Below, in pieces: positions 35,891-37,525 of a stretch of 37,525 bases of DNA (its first letter is position 1; each line of letters begins with the position of its first letter). This stretch comes from Isoptericola halalbus (lineage in GTDB: Bacteria; Actinomycetota; Actinomycetes; Actinomycetales; Cellulomonadaceae), in the NCBI GenBank assembly GCA_009663185.1, contig VJZX01000029.1:1-37525 (forward strand), given 5' to 3'. The translations under genes and the position numbers were made by a program. The notes under the pieces are model-generated. The model did not search any database. It had not been told where the DNA came from and was given only the letters and a program-made list of their open reading frames with translations.

Positions 35891-36445
35891 ATGGCAACAA
35901 TGACCTACCGGCGCGAACGGCCCGACGACGTCACCGCGGTCGAGGCGGTCGTGCGGGATGCGTTCGGCGACCACGGCGACGTCGTGGCGGAGCTCGTGGC
36001 GTCGCTGCGCGCCTCGGACGCGTGGCGCGACCTGTCGTTCGTGGCCGAGGCGGACGGCGACGTCGTCGGGCAGGTGCTGCTGACGCGGTCGTGGCTGGAC
36101 GCGCCGCGCCGGCTCGTCGACGTGCTGGTGCTCAGTCCGCTCGCGGTCGCGACGGCGTGGCAGGGTCGCGGCGTCGGGACGGCGCTGGTGCGGCACGCCC
36201 TGGCGGCAACAGCCGACCGCGACGAGCCGCTGGTCTTCCTCGAGGGCTCGCCGCAGTACTACCCGCGGTTCGGTTTCGAGCCCGCGGGCGGCCTGGGGTT
36301 CCGGCCGCCGTCGGAGCGCATCCCGCCGCCCGCGTTCCAGGTACTGGTCCGCGAGCGCCACGAACCGTGGATGACGGGGCAGCTGGTGTACGCGGACGCG
36401 TTCTGGCGTCACGACTGCGTGGGGCTGCGCGAGCCTCAGCCCTGA
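35891..36445 (+). CDS. GNAT-family N-acetyltransferase
   Basis: A 184-residue acetyltransferase. Motif A, LVLSPLAVATAWQGRGVGTALVRHAL, gives the acetyl-CoA pyrophosphate loop QGRGVG (91-96); GSPQYYPRFGFEPAGGLGF is the typical motif B of the YhbS/predicted-acetyltransferase group. The acceptor is unknown. ATG 35891 is supported by the MATMTYRRERPDD start; there is no strong Shine-Dalgarno. Its 3' end overlaps the convergent HAD gene by 10 bases. Confidence 0.92.
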   Translation: MATMTYRRERPDDVTAVEAVVRDAFGDHGDVVAELVASLRASDAWRDLSFVAEADGDVVGQVLLTRSWLDAPRRLVDVLVLSPLAVATAWQGRGVGTALVRHALAATADRDEPLVFLEGSPQYYPRFGFEPAGGLGFRPPSERIPPPAFQVLVRERHEPWMTGQLVYADAFWRHDCVGLREPQP

Positions 36446-37104
36446 GCGCCACCGGGGGCCGCCGTCTGGCGCACGGGCAGCCCGAGGTCGCGCAGCGCGG
36501 CACGGAACGCGTCGGTGCCGGTGAAGTGCACGGCGTGGAAGCCCGCGTCCCGGGCGGCTGCCACGTTCACCGGCGAGTCGTCGACGAACACGGCTCGTGC
36601 CGGCTCGACGTGGAACGCGGCGGTGAGGTGGGCGAAGATGCGCGGGTCGGGCTTGGCCAGCCCCACCCGCCCGGAGACGACGACGTCGTCCATCAGCCCG
36701 ACGGCGGGCGCGGCGACCTCGGCGTGGCCGAACAGCTCGGCCGACCAGTTCGTCAGCCCGTACAGCCGCAGCCCGAGGCCTTTGAGCTCGGCCACGAGCT
36801 CGGCCGAGCCGGGTACCGGGCCCAGGAGCGTGCCCGCGAACCCGGTGACGTACGCGTCGACGAACGGGACCAGGTGGGGCCGGTCGGTGAGCGTCGCGCG
36901 GGCCGCGTCCCAGGTGCGCCCGGCGTCCTGGGCGTGGTTGAAGGCCCGGAAGTCGATCTCGGCCATCCAGCGCTCGACCTCGTCGCGGTCGTGGCCGTCG
37001 AAGGCGGCGTACGGGTCCCAGCGGACCAGCACGTTGCCGAAGTCGTACACGACGGTGTCGATCTGCGAGCGCGGGGTGGGCGGTGCGGGGTCGAGCATGG
37101 TCAC
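36436..37104 (-). CDS. HAD-superfamily hydrolase (subfamily IA)
   Basis: A 222-residue phosphatase-like protein. Motif I is YDFGNVLVRW, with Asp21 as nucleophile and Asn-Val in place of the usual second Asp, as in the YihX/glucose-1-phosphatase type. Motif II is LTNWS, motif III LAKPDPRIF, motif IV VFVDDSPVNV. The cap domain is the C1 type between residues about 30 and 95. The GTG at 37104 overlaps the priA stop by GTGA, so it is coupled to priA. The substrate is unknown. Confidence 0.92.
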   Translation of the reverse strand: MTMLDPAPPTPRSQIDTVVYDFGNVLVRWDPYAAFDGHDRDEVERWMAEIDFRAFNHAQDAGRTWDAARATLTDRPHLVPFVDAYVTGFAGTLLGPVPGSAELVAELKGLGLRLYGLTNWSAELFGHAEVAAPAVGLMDDVVVSGRVGLAKPDPRIFAHLTAAFHVEPARAVFVDDSPVNVAAARDAGFHAVHFTGTDAFRAALRDLGLPVRQTAAPGGAQG

Positions 37105-37525
37105 AGCATCTCCTTCGGGTCGAGCTGGACGCGCACCGTGCCGCCCTCGCGGCGGGCCGAGCGGACGGCGAGGGAGGCGCGAAGCTGTCGGGCGAGGTCG
37201 AGCCCACGGCCGAGCGGCACGCGCACGACCACGCGCACCGGTGGTTCGAGGGTCGGCTCGCGGGCGGGAAGCTCGACGGGGCCGAGCATCGCGTCACCGG
37301 CGGCCAGCTCGACCCGTCCCACGATCGCCTCGACCGCCTCCCGGTCTCCGGTCACGGCCGCGACCCGCACCGCGGGCGGCAGGGCGAGCTCGCGCCGCTC
37401 GGTGAGCTCGCGTTCGGCCAGCCACGCGGCGTCGAACCGGACGAGCGCGCCCGTGGGCGCGGGTGCGCCGTCCCCGACGAGCAGCACCTGCCCGCCGTCC
37501 CCGGCCGGGCGCACCAGGCCGGCGG
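37101..37525 (-). CDS. priA: Primosomal protein N' (PriA), C-terminal fragment at window edge
   Basis: The last 140 codons of the gene run off the right edge. AERELTERRELALPPAVRVAAVTG, MLGPVELP and RVVVRVPLGRGLDLARQLRASLAVRSARR are the conserved C-terminal domain of PriA, with the usual VRVQLDP ending. Actinobacterial PriA often has degenerate helicase motifs, but those lie outside the window. It is first in the run priA-HAD-fmt-rsmB. Confidence 0.93.
   Translation of the reverse strand, partial: AGLVRPAGDGGQVLLVGDGAPAPTGALVRFDAAWLAERELTERRELALPPAVRVAAVTGDREAVEAIVGRVELAAGDAMLGPVELPAREPTLEPPVRVVVRVPLGRGLDLARQLRASLAVRSARREGGTVRVQLDPKEML

Overview
The window is very GC-rich and has compact, often overlapping genes (ATGA and GTGA junctions), frequent GTG starts, and families typical of high-GC Actinobacteria: a GarA/FtsR cluster, a streptogrisin-type protease, a PPDK and a malic enzyme with an N-terminal ACT domain. 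A Micrococcales actinobacterium of the Cellulomonas type fits best. That placement is inference from gene content, not a database match.

Layout. 1-686: 3' part of an unrecognised gene. 796-1683: secreted streptogrisin-like serine protease. 1921-7480: pyruvate phosphate dikinase, a membrane acyltransferase and an NAD-type malic enzyme, all on +. 7505-9105: a metallophosphoesterase and a small P-loop ATPase on -, separated by a stub of an alcohol dehydrogenase gene. 9296-13038: a four-gene + operon (AraC regulator, VOC protein, PNPOx-fold protein, short UvrA). 13039-15847: a disturbed, less GC-rich stretch with a 5'-truncated peptidase E, a frameshifted tyrosyl-tRNA synthetase of the TyrZ type behind a structured leader, a dif-like XerC/XerD site at 15170-15197, and about 650 bp without a recognisable gene. 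15848-18243: a tyrosine recombinase translationally coupled to a phospholipase D-family protein. 18263-24755: an MBL hydrolase, then a cluster that reads, in transcription order on -, pgsA, DUF881, small basic protein, DUF881, garA-like FHA, ftsR-like MerR, DUF151 nuclease, MerR. This is the order I recall for Mycobacterium tuberculosis Rv1822-Rv1830, here without gcvH. 25014-26861: DEAD-box RNA helicase. 26922-28679: PH-domain protein, hisG, hisE. 28843-29366: frameshifted lipoprotein. 29447-37525: the housekeeping run priA (partial) - HAD - fmt - rsmB - rpe on -, interrupted by a HipBA toxin-antitoxin pair, a DUF3592-like membrane protein and a DUF1761 protein.

The most interesting feature is the dif-like site. 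Gene orientation turns over around it: left of about 13 kb most genes are on +, and right of about 18 kb most are on -. That is the pattern expected where two replication forks meet, so the window may span the chromosome terminus, with a Xer-family recombinase gene about 650 bp from the site. Other signals worth checking are a three-box operator array with an exact 29-bp period upstream of hipBA, a paired direct repeat upstream of the last MerR gene, and a tyrS leader that combines an intrinsic terminator with a hairpin covering the ribosome binding site.
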